Source: Lentisphaerota bacterium (lineage in GTDB: Bacteria; Verrucomicrobiota; Lentisphaeria; Oligosphaerales; JABHEG01). Taken from it: a DNA stretch of 64,000 nt. Each line of letters begins with the position of its first letter. The first letter of the stretch is position 1. Location of the stretch: NCBI GenBank assembly GCA_018676675.1, contig JABHEG010000065.1, positions 1 to 64,000 on the forward strand, given 5' to 3'. Under the pieces are notes generated by a model. The model searched no databases. It saw only the letters and a program-made list of their open reading frames with translations, and had not been told where the DNA came from. This document shows, in pieces, positions 49,073 through 57,531 of the stretch. The position numbers were made by a program, and so were the translations under genes.

Positions 49073-49558
49073 TCAGCCATCCTCGATCACCCGCCCCGGC
49101 ACGTCGATCGCCTCGTGATCCCCTGCTGTCCCTTCCGTTGGCGGACCACCGGAGGGTGCCGGGCCGCCTCGCGAACGTCCCATCGGAGTCACAACCGTCA
49201 GATGCTGACGGAAACGGCGGATCAGCAGGTCACGGATGACTCGCCTGGCCGGAGCGATCAACAGCAGGAAGCCAACCGTGTCAGTCAACAATCCCGGTGT
49301 AATCAGGACGAGTCCAGCAGCCAGAATGAGTACGCCGTCAACCATTTCCCGCCCCGGGATCTCACCACGCTTCATGGCCTCTCGAATACGCCTAAGCGCC
49401 TGAGTGCCTTCGTGGCGGGCCAGTGCAGCCCCGACAACGCCCGTCACCAAAACGAGAGCCAGAGCGGTTCCGAAGCCAGCCACTTCACTCAGCCGAAACA
49501 AGATAAACAGCTCAAGCCAGGGAAGGCAGACGAACAGGACGATTAAGCGCAGCAGCAT
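49073..49558 (-). CDS. fxsA: FxsA family membrane protein
   Basis: The 161-aa protein fits FxsA, known in E. coli for relieving F-plasmid exclusion of phage T7 when overexpressed. It has three to four membrane segments (LLRLIVLFVCLPWLELFILF, ALALVLVTGVVGAALARHEG, GVLILAAGLVLITPGLLTDT, VGFLLLIAPARRVIRDLL) with the family motif ITPGLLTD. A Gly/Pro-rich hydrophilic tail of 45 residues follows. The normal cellular role is not known. It is divergent from the ECF sigma gene. Confidence 0.92.
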   Translation of the reverse strand: MLLRLIVLFVCLPWLELFILFRLSEVAGFGTALALVLVTGVVGAALARHEGTQALRRIREAMKRGEIPGREMVDGVLILAAGLVLITPGLLTDTVGFLLLIAPARRVIRDLLIRRFRQHLTVVTPMGRSRGGPAPSGGPPTEGTAGDHEAIDVPGRVIEDG

Positions 49559-49781
49559 CGTTGACTCTCTCTATGTGATCTGACCGAAGTGCCCACCCCC
49601 TTCTACGACACAGCACGATAGCCTATCATCTGTGGCGGCCTCCCGCAATGCGTCTTTCCTCTCGCTCCTGGCATGCTTGCATCCCTCCCTGCGGCCGGTA
49701 CCGTATCGACTCCTCTCCCCCTGCACGGAAGCACGGGAGATATGGTGACCTTCCGCGCCAACCCTTAACGTCATACGTGAA

Positions 49782-50438
49782 ATGCCCAAAGATCCCGACG
49801 ACATACTGATGTCCAGATTCCGCCTTTCACTGGACGAATACGCACTGGAAGCCCTCGTAGAGCGACACGCCGCCAGAGCGACTTCTGTTGCCACTGGACT
49901 CCTGGCCGATCCCTCCGGAGCCGATGACGCCGTCCAGGAAGCTTTCATCTCACTCGTCCGTCAACGGATGAGCTTCGACCCGAAGCGGTCCTTTGCGGCC
50001 TGGTTCTACACGATCCTGCGCAACAAGTGCCGGGATTTGAACCGGAAACACCTCCGGACGATCCGGAAACATGGACGCCTGGCCGATGAGCCCATCGCAC
50101 GTGGGGTGACTCCGCATGCCCAGGAGGCGGTCCGGCTCCTGCAGGAGCTGCCGGAAGCGGAACGCGAGGTCCTCGCGCTGAAATTCATCCACGGGCTCTC
50201 CGTCAACGAGATCGCCACCCATCTTGGCTGTTCCGCGGAGGCTGCCAAGAAGCGTGCACAACGGGCACTGGTATCGCTTCGCCACCAGGCCCAGGAAGCC
50301 TTGGCTCCAGGACGCTTTGCCGCAGCACCAGGGCACGGCGAGCCCCGGTCCGCAGCCATGTCCCGCAACCAAACGACGTGGAACGCATGGCCTGCCCTGA
50401 CGGATGGGAAGCCAGCTCCCTCAAACGCCACCGGGTGA
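49782..50438 (+). CDS. ECF-type RNA polymerase sigma factor
   Basis: The 218-aa factor has sigma region 2 (DPSGADDAVQEAFISLVRQR, SFAAWFYTILRNKCRDLNRK) and region 4 (LQELPEAEREVLALKFIHGL, SVNEIATHLGCSAEAAKKRA), the two-domain ECF plan. About 40 residues beyond region 4 are rich in Ala, Pro and Asn and not recognised. The next gene codes a zinc-finger anti-sigma-like protein 95 nt downstream, the usual partner arrangement. The start ATG 49782 lacks a strong ribosome site. Confidence 0.93.
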   Translation: MPKDPDDILMSRFRLSLDEYALEALVERHAARATSVATGLLADPSGADDAVQEAFISLVRQRMSFDPKRSFAAWFYTILRNKCRDLNRKHLRTIRKHGRLADEPIARGVTPHAQEAVRLLQELPEAEREVLALKFIHGLSVNEIATHLGCSAEAAKKRAQRALVSLRHQAQEALAPGRFAAAPGHGEPRSAAMSRNQTTWNAWPALTDGKPAPSNATG

Positions 50439-50533
50439 AACAAACAGACAATCCCCAAGGACCGGGCCGCCCAGATTCCTCAGCATCGCGTGTCCCCTGC
50501 GAGCTGTTCGTTTCGTATCTCTAAATAGCACAT

Positions 50534-51952
50534 ATGGCCCTGAACACATCCGGAAACAACCTGTCGATGGACTGCACCACATACAGAGAGAAAATCGACC
50601 TGCTCCTGCTTGATGCGCTGTCCCCTGCGGAATCCCAGGCTTTGGCGGAGCACGTCCGAGCATGTCACGATTGTCGGGCCGAGTTTCAGGCGGCGTCCCA
50701 CCTGGTCTCCGGACTGGCTGCACTGCGGCCGGCACCGGCCAACCAGAAAGAGAGGGCGGAGTCCCTCGCTCAACGACTCCGGAAAGAGCTCAACGCGACA
50801 GGAACGCAGGCGCACCGGTGGACAGTCACGATTCTGCAGGCGGCGGCAGCCGCAGCGGTTGTCGCCATCGCCGTCCGAACGTTCTACACGCCCCTGGCCA
50901 ATCCCACACACGATCCCCACGATCCTGTCGCCTGGAGCTATGGGGGCGTGAGTGGGACGAAGGAGTTGGTTGACAACTATCCCTTCGTAACCAAGGGAGG
51001 AGTGCTGGCCCTTGAGGACGAGCAGGATGGCAGGCGGGTGGTCTGTGTCGAACGGGCAAGCGGGGCCTTGCGTTGGCGAACGCCTTTCACCGTAGCCGGA
51101 GCCCTCTTGTGCGCCGACGATGCCCGTGCCTTCGCCTTCAGAATGAGCCCCGATGGCATGCGCGAGCTCGTAGCCCTGAACGCCCGGACAGGTGCGCCCC
51201 TCTGGACAGCCCCTTCCCCTCACGGCACACGCCGAACCCCGCCCAGCGGCCTCATGATTACAGACGATCTCGTGGTCTGGACCGAAGGGCCGACTGTGGT
51301 CGCCGTGCACGCCGAAAACGGAACCCCCGCCTGGAGTAGTTCCCCGGGAAAGCGCAGTCCGCTGTCCGCTCCCGTTCTTGTCGACCGGGCGCTCTACGTG
51401 GCCTCAGATGAAGGCGTATTCGCGATGGACAGTCATGACGGGCACCCCCTTTGGCAGTCCATGAGCGACTCCCGGTCTTCGGTGCGCCACCTGGCATTCC
51501 CGCCACTCGTTCGCAGCGATGGACACAGGCTGGTCGTGGCAGAACGCCGATTGGTGGGCACGTGCGCTGTCCGCAGCCACAGTCTCAGCGACGGCACCAG
51601 CCACTGGCAACGACAGATCACTGCCCCGGTACACGCGCTGGCTCTGGATGGCGATGTCTACGTACGGTCCACGGACATCACTGCCCTCACCGGAGATACG
51701 GGCGCCACAAGCTGGTCCGCCAAAGTTGGAGGCTGCGGGACGGTGGCCATCGCTCACGGCCTGCTGTACGCCGTCGAGGGACGCGAGACCCCACTGGTTC
51801 TGGCTCTTGATCCCCGCAATGGAAAGCAGACGTGGAAACAGCGTCTGGCCAGCTCATGCAACGGTCTGGTCATCGTTGGGGATGTCGGGTACTTTAGCTC
51901 CCGTGATGGATCCCTGTACGCACTCAATGTGACCACCGAGGGCTCCGGATAA
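50534..51952 (+). CDS. Anti-sigma-like zinc-finger protein fused to a PQQ-type beta-propeller
   Basis: The 472-aa protein has a cytoplasmic zinc-finger anti-sigma domain: EHVRACHDCRAEF, with His40, Cys44 and Cys47 as the HxxxCxxC motif. One membrane helix follows near 95-113 (ILQAAAAAAVVAIAVRTFY). An external PQQ-like/BamB-like propeller spans about 130-470 with repeats such as VVCVERASGALRWRTPF, VVAVHAENGTPAWSSSPGK and VLALDPRNGKQTWKQRLASS. It should hold the upstream ECF sigma at the membrane and sense an extracytoplasmic signal through the propeller. Start may instead be ATG 50567 (MDCTTYREKI), which fits other anti-sigma proteins better. Confidence 0.85.
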   Translation: MALNTSGNNLSMDCTTYREKIDLLLLDALSPAESQALAEHVRACHDCRAEFQAASHLVSGLAALRPAPANQKERAESLAQRLRKELNATGTQAHRWTVTILQAAAAAAVVAIAVRTFYTPLANPTHDPHDPVAWSYGGVSGTKELVDNYPFVTKGGVLALEDEQDGRRVVCVERASGALRWRTPFTVAGALLCADDARAFAFRMSPDGMRELVALNARTGAPLWTAPSPHGTRRTPPSGLMITDDLVVWTEGPTVVAVHAENGTPAWSSSPGKRSPLSAPVLVDRALYVASDEGVFAMDSHDGHPLWQSMSDSRSSVRHLAFPPLVRSDGHRLVVAERRLVGTCAVRSHSLSDGTSHWQRQITAPVHALALDGDVYVRSTDITALTGDTGATSWSAKVGGCGTVAIAHGLLYAVEGRETPLVLALDPRNGKQTWKQRLASSCNGLVIVGDVGYFSSRDGSLYALNVTTEGSG

Positions 51953-52066
51953 GTAACGTCGATCCGAGGTAGCCCAACACGCCCCTTGCCCTGCCTTCCT
52001 ATGGCCAAAGGCGCCCCACCGCAGCAGTCCACACTCCCCACAGCGCGAAAAACGGTGTCTCAGCGG

Positions 52067-52109
52067 CTAGTGTGCTGATTGATCCGAGCACTGACTAGGC
52101 AATCAGCAC
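52067..52109 (+). promoter_or_regulatory. Two mutually exclusive hairpins upstream of the MFS gene
   Basis: GTGCTGATTG (52072-52081) is the exact complement of CAATCAGCAC (52100-52109), giving a perfect 10-bp stem with an 18-nt loop. The overlapping arm CTAGTGTGCT (52067-52076) can instead pair with AGCAC-TG-ACTAG (52087-52098), a 10-bp stem with a 2-nt bulge. Both cannot form at once. The element ends 35 nt before the MFS start codon and has no T-run. It looks like a leader switch or an operator. No known riboswitch class was recognised. Confidence 0.5.
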
Positions 52110-52144
52110 GACAGACCATTGAGATTCAGTAACCCGCAACACGG

Positions 52145-53452
52145 ATGAGTGCGAGGCCGCCGGACGTGAACAGGGCAAACAGCAATACACCGCGTGCAGC
52201 CAGGATCCAGCTGTTCCGCTTCTGTCTCTACGGGTTCCTCAAGAACCAGCAGTACTTCGAGCCCTTCTTGATCCTTGCGTTGCGGGAACGTGGACTGTCG
52301 TTCGCGCAGATCGGGTTGTTGATCGGGTTCCGGGAGCTCTCAGTCAATCTGCTTGAGATCCCGACCGGAGCGATCGCTGATGTCCTCGGGCGACGTCGAG
52401 CGATGGTCACGTCGTTCCTTGGGTACATCGTCGCCTTCCTGATCTTCGGGCTCTGCCGCCCTCTCGCCCTGGTCTTCGTTGCCATGTTCTTCTTTGCCGT
52501 TGGGGAAGCCTTCCGGACCGGAACACACAAAGCAATCATCTTCAGCTGGCTGGAGCGTGAGGGACGAACCAGGGAAAAGGCACGGATCTATGGGTTTACA
52601 CGTTCGTGGAGTAAGCTTGGGTCCGCCTTGAGCGTGGTCGTTGCTGCCGTCCTCGTCTTCCGGTCCGGCAACTACAGCGCCGTCTTTCTCCTTGCCGTCA
52701 TCCCCTATATCGTGAACGTCGTGAATCTGGCAACCTACCCCGCCTACCTGGACGGAACACGGGCGGAAGCTCCTCGACCCGGAGCGGTGGTGAGGACCCT
52801 TGTGTCGGCCCTGCGGAACAGCATCACTTCCCGACCGTTGCGGCGCCTTCTGCTCGAATCCATGGGCTTCGAGGGCGCCTTTAAAGCAAGCAAGGACTAC
52901 CTCCAGCCGATCATCAAAGCAACAGCATTGACATTGCCCTTCCTGGTCGAACACGAACCTGCGCAGCGAACGGCTGTTCTGGTCGGTGTCGTTTACGCGA
53001 TCTTCCATCTTCTGGGGAGCCTTGCTTCGCGAAAAGCCGGTGGCTTCGCAGAACAGATGGGAAGTGAAACTGCTGCTGCCCGTCGGTTGTGGATTGCGTT
53101 CATGGTACTCTTCGCCGCGATTGGAGCCGGTTTGGTGAGCGGCGTCATGTGGCTTGCCGTTGCTGCCTTCATCTGCCTCAACGCCGTTCAGAACCTCTGG
53201 CGCCCCATCCTGATCAGTCGGTGTGCCTCCCACTGCGACTCAAGCCAGAGTGCCACGGTTCTGAGCATCGAGTCGCAGGCAAAGTCACTGTTCGTCGCGC
53301 TGTTTGCGCCGGCCATCGGCTGGGGGGTCGACGCGCTTAGCACGACCGCTCCTGATTGGCGTTTCCTCCCCATCGCAGCAATGGGAGTCGTGATCGCGAT
53401 GATTGCTCTCCTGTTGCCGGAGCGCACACACACGGAGGTCCCAGAGAGATGA
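52145..53452 (+). CDS. Major facilitator superfamily transporter
   Basis: The 435-aa protein has about 12 hydrophobic segments and the MFS loop-2/3 signature in degenerate form (PTGAIADVLGRRRAMVTSFL). The N-terminal part FLILALRERGLSFAQIGLLI, with GFRELSVNLLEIPTGA following, is typical of a drug/sugar-exporter branch seen in many Bacteroidota and PVC genomes. The substrate cannot be assigned. The rsmJ-like gene starts inside its stop codon (ATGA). A two-hairpin element lies in its leader. Confidence 0.9.
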   Translation: MSARPPDVNRANSNTPRAARIQLFRFCLYGFLKNQQYFEPFLILALRERGLSFAQIGLLIGFRELSVNLLEIPTGAIADVLGRRRAMVTSFLGYIVAFLIFGLCRPLALVFVAMFFFAVGEAFRTGTHKAIIFSWLEREGRTREKARIYGFTRSWSKLGSALSVVVAAVLVFRSGNYSAVFLLAVIPYIVNVVNLATYPAYLDGTRAEAPRPGAVVRTLVSALRNSITSRPLRRLLLESMGFEGAFKASKDYLQPIIKATALTLPFLVEHEPAQRTAVLVGVVYAIFHLLGSLASRKAGGFAEQMGSETAAARRLWIAFMVLFAAIGAGLVSGVMWLAVAAFICLNAVQNLWRPILISRCASHCDSSQSATVLSIESQAKSLFVALFAPAIGWGVDALSTTAPDWRFLPIAAMGVVIAMIALLLPERTHTEVPER

Positions 53453-54264
53453 TCCCACGGGAAGACGCCTCAACTCATCCCACTTCGCCAGACCTGACAG
53501 TCGGCGTTATGTGCGAGGCGACGTCCCAAATGGAGAGGGCGCATGCCCTGGCCAGGCGCCTTTCTCTCCCGTTGATCACGGGCAACGATATGCCTGTGAA
53601 GACCGGACTGATGGTCACCGAAAATGGGCTTGAGTTGCGTGACCTCAGTGGGACTGGCCCAAGTGAAACGCTCAGGCCGGATCTCGTGAAAGGTGCTCTG
53701 GGCTATCGGCGCCAGCATGGTGGCGGGGTGAGACAAGCTCTCGCACGGGCAGTAGGCGTGAAAGGACGTCCCGGCTTGCGCTTGCTCGACGCTACAGCCG
53801 GGCTGGGCCGAGATGGTTTCATGCTGGCCTGGCTCGGATGCAGTGTCCATCTGCTCGAACGTTCCCCAATCATCGCCGCGCTGCTGGAAGACGCTCTGGC
53901 ACGGGCTTGGGAAGCCCCCGAACTGCGGGATGTCGTCGAGGCCCGAATCGAGCTAACCTGCGGAGACAGCATCGAGCTCCTCCCTCGTCTCACTGCTGGA
54001 ACGCGTTGGGACGCGATCTACCTCGACCCCATGTACCCCGAACGGAGCAAGGCTGCTCTGGTCAAGAAGGAGATGCGCTGGCTGCGCGGCCTCGTCGGCC
54101 CGGACCAGGATTCAGCCCGGTTGCTCCGCGTCGCCCTCGCCTGCACAGCGAATCGCGTCGTGGTCAAACGCCCCAAAGGCGCTCCGATGCTTGAGGGCCC
54201 CGATCCAAGCTTTGAAATCCGCGAGAAGAACAGCCGTTTCGACGTCTACAGCATGCCGAGCTGA
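53449..54264 (+). CDS. rsmJ: RsmJ-like 16S rRNA (guanine1516-N2)-methyltransferase
   Basis: The 271-aa SAM-dependent methyltransferase matches RsmJ (YhiQ), which methylates G1516 of 16S rRNA. Evidence: LLDATAGLGRDGFMLAWLGC as motif I, VHLLERSPIIAALLEDALAR, WDAIYLDPMYPERSKAALVK with the catalytic DPMYP, KEMRWLRGLVG and VVVKRPKGAP. The ATG at 53449 overlaps the MFS stop (ATGA) and fits the homology start; an upstream extension to 53356 would overlap the MFS gene by 97 bp. Confidence 0.9.
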   Translation: MIPREDASTHPTSPDLTVGVMCEATSQMERAHALARRLSLPLITGNDMPVKTGLMVTENGLELRDLSGTGPSETLRPDLVKGALGYRRQHGGGVRQALARAVGVKGRPGLRLLDATAGLGRDGFMLAWLGCSVHLLERSPIIAALLEDALARAWEAPELRDVVEARIELTCGDSIELLPRLTAGTRWDAIYLDPMYPERSKAALVKKEMRWLRGLVGPDQDSARLLRVALACTANRVVVKRPKGAPMLEGPDPSFEIREKNSRFDVYSMPS

Positions 54265-54346
54265 TCTGCCTCATCAAACGCCTCAGGCGTGTAACATGAG
54301 ACTGTTGGAAGCATGGATTCCTCCCCCCTTGCCCCTCCCCCTCCCC

Positions 54347-55786
54347 CTATCGATCCAAGCCGTCTAGGTAGTCAGACAGCCGCCAGTCGAGACGACGACG
54401 ACGCTCACGGCTCTGCCGAATGACACTCACGTACGGAGCAAGAGCCTTGTCAACGCCAGTGTACCGCAGTTCTTGAGAATCGATGTACGTGATGAGCCTT
54501 TCCTGACGCTCAAGGGCCAGACGGAACGCTTGGCGAGCCTGACGAAGTTTCCGCTTAAAGCTGAACATCTTCCCCTTCTTCAGCAACTCGAAAGCTCGGA
54601 AGTACTGAAGGACAGGGGCTCGGAGCCATTCGGGGGCATCCTTCGACAACTCGAAGCAGTCCTTGAGAAGCCCTTCCATGAGATCAGAGTTCCCGGCGTA
54701 GTTCTTGAGCGTCTCAGGGACCTCGTCAATTGGCACACGAACGCAGCCGAAATCGCCTCTGTTCGGCATCACGATCGGTACTGTTTCAAGCTCCAAAAGG
54801 CGATCTCTGATGTCACTCGGCGGAGCCACACGCCGCCCTCGTCGGCTGACCAGAGCGGCCCGGCGTTCGTACCAGGTCTGGAAGCTCTCGCCTGGAGCGA
54901 AGTGGTCGTGGAGAACAAATTCGGTTGCGGCCAAAGCGGTTCTCCCAGCGGCAACCATGCCGAGAATCCGTTTGAGAGGATCCCGGGGAGCGTCGCCCTC
55001 CACAAGGATGGCTTCCAGCAGCACGTCACAGTGCAGCGAGTAGAGGTGGTAAAGCCCCCCCCTACTCGACGGAACAGGCAGCATCAGCAAGTCGGCAACC
55101 CGTGGGAAAGCCCCCCGACTGAACATGTGTCGTAGTGGCTGGTAGTCGGGCATAGGCTGCCCCAACACCTCCCAACGAGCATGGAGCACTCGGCCGGAGA
55201 CAGCTGCGGCCAGCCAGTCGAGAGCTTCAGGTTGAACGGTCTGCTCCCCGGCTTTACCGCAAGCACGAATCAGCAATGCACGACACAAGCCATGCGCGAT
55301 ATCGGGAATGCCTGAAAACGCGGAGAAGAACAGGTTCAGCGGGTCGCGCTGCGGGGGAACATCCCCGGTGGTGATCCTCAGGGTAATCCAGCGTCTGTCC
55401 TGCGGGTCCAGCGGCGCCATTCGGGCCACCACTTCGCCGCACGCAACGGCAAGGCTCTCCAGCCCTGCGGCATCCCCTTCAGGAAGTCTCACTCGAACGC
55501 GGTGCGATGAAAGCCCCTGAGTCGCTGCCTCAACCTGTCCTCCCAGCACGAACATTGTGATCGCGCACAGCGCCACAAGCACGGTCGCCGGAGACAAGAG
55601 GCCTCCCCGCGGCCTGGCGGCAACGGTGTCGACAAGAGATGCGGTGAAGGATCGGGACCAGTGCCGAAGTCGGCCCTGAACGGGAACGCGAACGGATGCC
55701 CTGGCGGCAGAAGCAGGGATACGCGGGAAGGCGCCACCATCTCCGCCAACCGCCCCGCAACCGCGCCGATCCGCCACGCGTCCCAT
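54347..55786 (-). CDS. Membrane-anchored protein of unknown function
   Basis: The 479-aa protein is not recognised. It has a basic N-terminus of 60 residues, a hydrophobic segment at about 65-85 (LSPATVLVALCAITMFVLGG) serving as anchor or late signal, then a mostly helical exported domain. The stretch LDWLAAAVSGRVLHARWEVL resembles the WLAEGLA region of peptidase-MA-like proteins, but no HExxH motif is present. The last 90 residues are strongly basic and helical. The ATG lies 4 nt after the stop of the S41-like gene with GGGGG before it, so it is the third gene of a purE operon. A polypyrimidine tract (54320-54348) lies just downstream. Confidence 0.6.
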   Translation of the reverse strand: MGRVADRRGCGAVGGDGGAFPRIPASAARASVRVPVQGRLRHWSRSFTASLVDTVAARPRGGLLSPATVLVALCAITMFVLGGQVEAATQGLSSHRVRVRLPEGDAAGLESLAVACGEVVARMAPLDPQDRRWITLRITTGDVPPQRDPLNLFFSAFSGIPDIAHGLCRALLIRACGKAGEQTVQPEALDWLAAAVSGRVLHARWEVLGQPMPDYQPLRHMFSRGAFPRVADLLMLPVPSSRGGLYHLYSLHCDVLLEAILVEGDAPRDPLKRILGMVAAGRTALAATEFVLHDHFAPGESFQTWYERRAALVSRRGRRVAPPSDIRDRLLELETVPIVMPNRGDFGCVRVPIDEVPETLKNYAGNSDLMEGLLKDCFELSKDAPEWLRAPVLQYFRAFELLKKGKMFSFKRKLRQARQAFRLALERQERLITYIDSQELRYTGVDKALAPYVSVIRQSRERRRRLDWRLSDYLDGLDR

Positions 55787-55790
55787 CCCC

Positions 55791-56699
55791 CTAGAAACGC
55801 TTCTGTTTGAGCGCGTGTATCGTCGTCAGCAGGTCAATCGCTCGTCTGAGACACAGATCACCTTCGTCGTCGCTTGGCAGCTGTTCCGCCAGACGTCGTA
55901 TGAGTGTCTCCCTCGCCAGAGTCTGCTCGATAACCACGTCCGGCTGAATCGGGGATCGGGCACTCTCTTCCCCTTCCGGTTGGCCTTCCACCTTCGGGAG
56001 CAGGACAACGTCACCCGAACTCAGCCGTTCGCTGATCCGCTGGTATGGCAGACCTCGAGTCGGTTGCCCGACCATGAGGGCATTGCACCGGGCCCGGGCC
56101 TGGGAAGCAAGCACCTCCGCCGCCCCGACTGTCTCGCCATTGATCAAGACGACAATGGGCAGGCTCCCTTTCGCCAGCTGTCCCGCAACCTGCTCGGCGG
56201 CAGCAAGCTCGCCTCCTCCGGCAAAACGCATATCGAGCACGACGCCTTCGTAGTGACCATGTCCGATGTCGTCAATCACCCCGGACAGTTCGCCCGCCGT
56301 TTGGGTGGACACGGTAGGGACGAGTGCGTACGCAAACAACCCGCCAACGGTGTGAACGTCAACCGGCGACGAAAGCCCCTCGCGTTTTCCTTGCGCAGGC
56401 GACTCGGAGTTCCCCGACCCGACCAACGCGCCGTGACAGTTGACGGCCTCCATGATCGCCTCCAAGACATCTCGCCGCAGTCCCGCATCGTCAGGAGGCA
56501 GCAGGCGGCGTTCACGCAAGAGCCCCAAAAGCTCTACCACACTCTCGTCGAACGCACTGCCGGCAGATGGCTTCGGCACGCCCGGAGCGCCCCAAACACC
56601 CACACACGTCATCGCCCATGCGCAAACAAGGCGCAGAACACCAGGCCACCGTCGGGGGAAGCCCGTATGAACCGTCGGTTGGGTCACAGAATCAGTCAC
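55791..56699 (-). CDS. S41 peptidase-like protein without catalytic residues
   Basis: The 302-aa exported protein (hydrophobic N-terminal segment VLRLVCAWAMTCVGVWG) carries the core of the C-terminal-processing peptidase fold: YEGVVLDMRFAGGGELAAAE, LPIVVLINGETVGAAEVLAS and CNALMVGQPTRGLPYQRIS. In active CtpA/Prc enzymes the second motif holds the catalytic Ser (G-T/S-A-S-A) and the third holds the Lys (TFGKG). Here both are replaced (VGAA and TRGLP), and no PDZ domain is visible. It is probably a binding or scaffold protein. Its start overlaps the end of purE by 8 bp. Confidence 0.72.
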   Translation of the reverse strand: MTDSVTQPTVHTGFPRRWPGVLRLVCAWAMTCVGVWGAPGVPKPSAGSAFDESVVELLGLLRERRLLPPDDAGLRRDVLEAIMEAVNCHGALVGSGNSESPAQGKREGLSSPVDVHTVGGLFAYALVPTVSTQTAGELSGVIDDIGHGHYEGVVLDMRFAGGGELAAAEQVAGQLAKGSLPIVVLINGETVGAAEVLASQARARCNALMVGQPTRGLPYQRISERLSSGDVVLLPKVEGQPEGEESARSPIQPDVVIEQTLARETLIRRLAEQLPSDDEGDLCLRRAIDLLTTIHALKQKRF

Positions 56700-57195
56700 T
56701 CAGCGTCTCCTGAAGCTCTTCATCGGAGCGGACAACCTTGTCCCGCCGCCCCTTGCGATAGTCACGCAGTTTCTGCAGCAGGTCGTCATCCTGAAGGGCC
56801 ATGATCTGCACGGCAAGCAACGCCGCGTTCACCGGGCCGCCACTCCCGACTCCAACGGTCGCCACGGCGATGCCCCCCGGCATCTGCACGGTCGCCAGCA
56901 ATGCATCCATGCCATTCAGGGCTCCCCCCTGCACAGGGATCCCAATAACGGGCAGAATCGTGTGAGCTGCGACGACACCGGCCAAATGAGCGGCTCCACC
57001 TGCCGCCGCAATGATCACCTGCATCCCCGAGGTCTCCGCCTGCCCGGCAAAGTCCATCACCACATCAGGCGTCCGGTGGGCGGACATAACCCGCACTGCG
57101 GTGGGCACACCGAAGTCCTTCAGTGTGTCAATCGCGCCTTGGATCTTGGGCAGGTCTGATGTACTCCCCATCAAGATGGCAACTTTGGCTGACAT
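56692..57195 (-). CDS. purE: N5-carboxyaminoimidazole ribonucleotide mutase (class I PurE)
   Basis: PurE moves the carboxyl group of N5-CAIR to give CAIR in purine synthesis. The 167-aa protein has VAILMGSTSDLPKIQGAIDT, the substrate loop VRVMSAHRTPDVVMDF and IIAAAGGAAHLAGVVAAHTI with the catalytic His, as well as VQMPGGIAVATVGVG. This is the bacterial PurK-dependent class I. No purK is adjacent; instead an S41-like and an unknown membrane gene follow in the same transcription unit. Confidence 0.96.
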   Translation of the reverse strand: MSAKVAILMGSTSDLPKIQGAIDTLKDFGVPTAVRVMSAHRTPDVVMDFAGQAETSGMQVIIAAAGGAAHLAGVVAAHTILPVIGIPVQGGALNGMDALLATVQMPGGIAVATVGVGSGGPVNAALLAVQIMALQDDDLLQKLRDYRKGRRDKVVRSDEELQETLSD

Positions 57196-57531
57196 TTACC
57201 TCTCCTTCCGCTGTCGTCACACTCCTACAACATGCAGCAGGTCCACAACAGTCATTGCATTGGACATCACAGCTCAAATGGAGTTGCAAGATAGGTCATG
57301 TTGGCCACTGATTCAATGTCTCCCGTCCTGCCTCTGCACCGACTTACGGATCCCGAGCGCACTCTCGGGGGCCTCGGTCTGGAACAGCCCGACAACTACC
57401 CCCGGAGCGTTGCGTTGCCCCTCTTGGAGAGGTATTTTGCAGGTTTCACGCGCAGACTTGCGTAGCAGGCTGGCGTCCGTCTCGTGTGGAATACGGTCGA
57501 TGGGAAACAGTCTAAAGAGCGAGGGTTCCCT
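57196..57531. other. Divergent intergenic region between purE and the TIM-barrel gene
   Basis: 336 bp without a gene. A small hairpin, CCCGAG/CTCGGG, lies at 57352-57369. Several TTGCA sequences on the plus strand could be -35 boxes, but none has a convincing -10 at 16-18 bp. No purine riboswitch or PurR-like palindrome was recognised upstream of purE. Confidence 0.5.
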
